Below are positions 30,195 through 30,346 of a stretch of DNA of 30,346 nucleotides, in pieces. The position numbers were made by a program, and so were the translations under genes. The notes beneath the pieces are model-generated. The model had not been told where the DNA came from. It did not search any database and saw only the letters and a program-made list of their open reading frames with translations. Position 1 is the first letter of the stretch. Each line of letters opens with the position of its first letter. The DNA is from Mucilaginibacter tundrae (GTDB lineage: Bacteria; Bacteroidota; Bacteroidia; Sphingobacteriales; Sphingobacteriaceae): NCBI RefSeq assembly GCF_013408825.1, contig NZ_JACCBZ010000016.1:1-30346 (forward strand), in the 5' to 3' direction.

Positions 30195-30346
30195 TCTCGC
30201 GCAGAGGCCATCCCACAGGTCCATCGGTATTACGAAACTCTTAAGCTTTACAAACCTGTCGCCAGATTTCGTTACGTTTAAAGAGTGCAAGCACACATTA
30301 AACTCCACTGCCTTGCCATCGCTCAAGCCAGAACATTTTATTTATA
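30195..30346. other. Non-coding end of the window
   Basis: No open frame of note. Spaced inverted pairs ACAGGT/ACCTGT (30215-30220, 30254-30259) and ACGAAA/TTTCGT (30232-30237, 30267-30272) are present, together with ACTCTT/AAGAGT (30237-30242, 30281-30286). I see no end-of-element repeat, and the right attachment site is not in the window. Confidence 0.4.

Overview
The window looks like chromosome and mobile DNA of a Bacteroidota member, most likely a Sphingobacteriaceae-type soil or plant bacterium such as Mucilaginibacter or Pedobacter. This is inferred from Bacteroidota-style promoters (TAnnTTTG -7 boxes, TTTG -33 boxes), weak ribosome sites, an IntDOT-like integrase, a zeaxanthin-type crt operon and secreted Bacteroidota-like lipoproteins. 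The species cannot be fixed from the sequence alone.

Left part (1-6610). An AT-rich spacer leads into the 5' half of a tRNA-Ala(GGC) gene that breaks off inside the anticodon loop and runs straight into a histidine kinase remnant. The remnant is truncated at both ends and has lost its phospho-acceptor His. Next come an SDR / F420-type oxidoreductase / SDR group transcribed away from an HxlR regulator with palindromic operator candidates, a decayed IS110 transposase fused to a truncated NAD(P)-binding gene, an NmrA-like gene and a MarR-like regulator.

Centre (6648-15680). A tightly packed minus-strand operon reads crtI, crtB, a secreted unknown, idi, crtZ, crtYcd, folE, a noncanonical SDR, a flavin reductase, an FAD oxidoreductase and an MpaB-type oxygenase, and may continue into MarR and NmrA. 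The first genes convert GGPP to phytoene, lycopene, beta-carotene and zeaxanthin, with Idi feeding prenyl precursors. No GGPP synthase or ketolase is in the window. The folE-to-MpaB block is a redox/pterin set of unknown product that is translationally coupled to the pigment genes. The crtI promoter carries two 14-bp direct repeats 30 bp apart, one of them inside the -33/-7 spacer, which suggests MerR-type control.

Plasmid- or ICE-like remnant (15824-17271). This holds a small partition-partner-like gene, a repeat field resembling a centromere, a frameshifted parA and a frameshifted excisionase-like HTH gene.

Right part (17931-30346). An intact tRNA-Ala(GGC) on the minus strand is followed by five phased 11-bp repeats and a tyrosine integrase. 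Then comes clearly AT-richer DNA of an integrative element: an unknown 361-residue protein, a small protein plus an SF2-helicase-like protein lacking the Walker A lysine, several unknowns, an outer-membrane beta-barrel, a lipoprotein, two secreted small proteins, two very small ORFs, a HEPN protein and an unknown 229-residue protein. Three intergenic stretches (24977-25086, 26325-26447, 30131-30194) can fold into elaborate stem structures, and the one at 26325 is the most striking. No rRNA, CRISPR array, reverse transcriptase, conjugation gene or relaxase was recognised.
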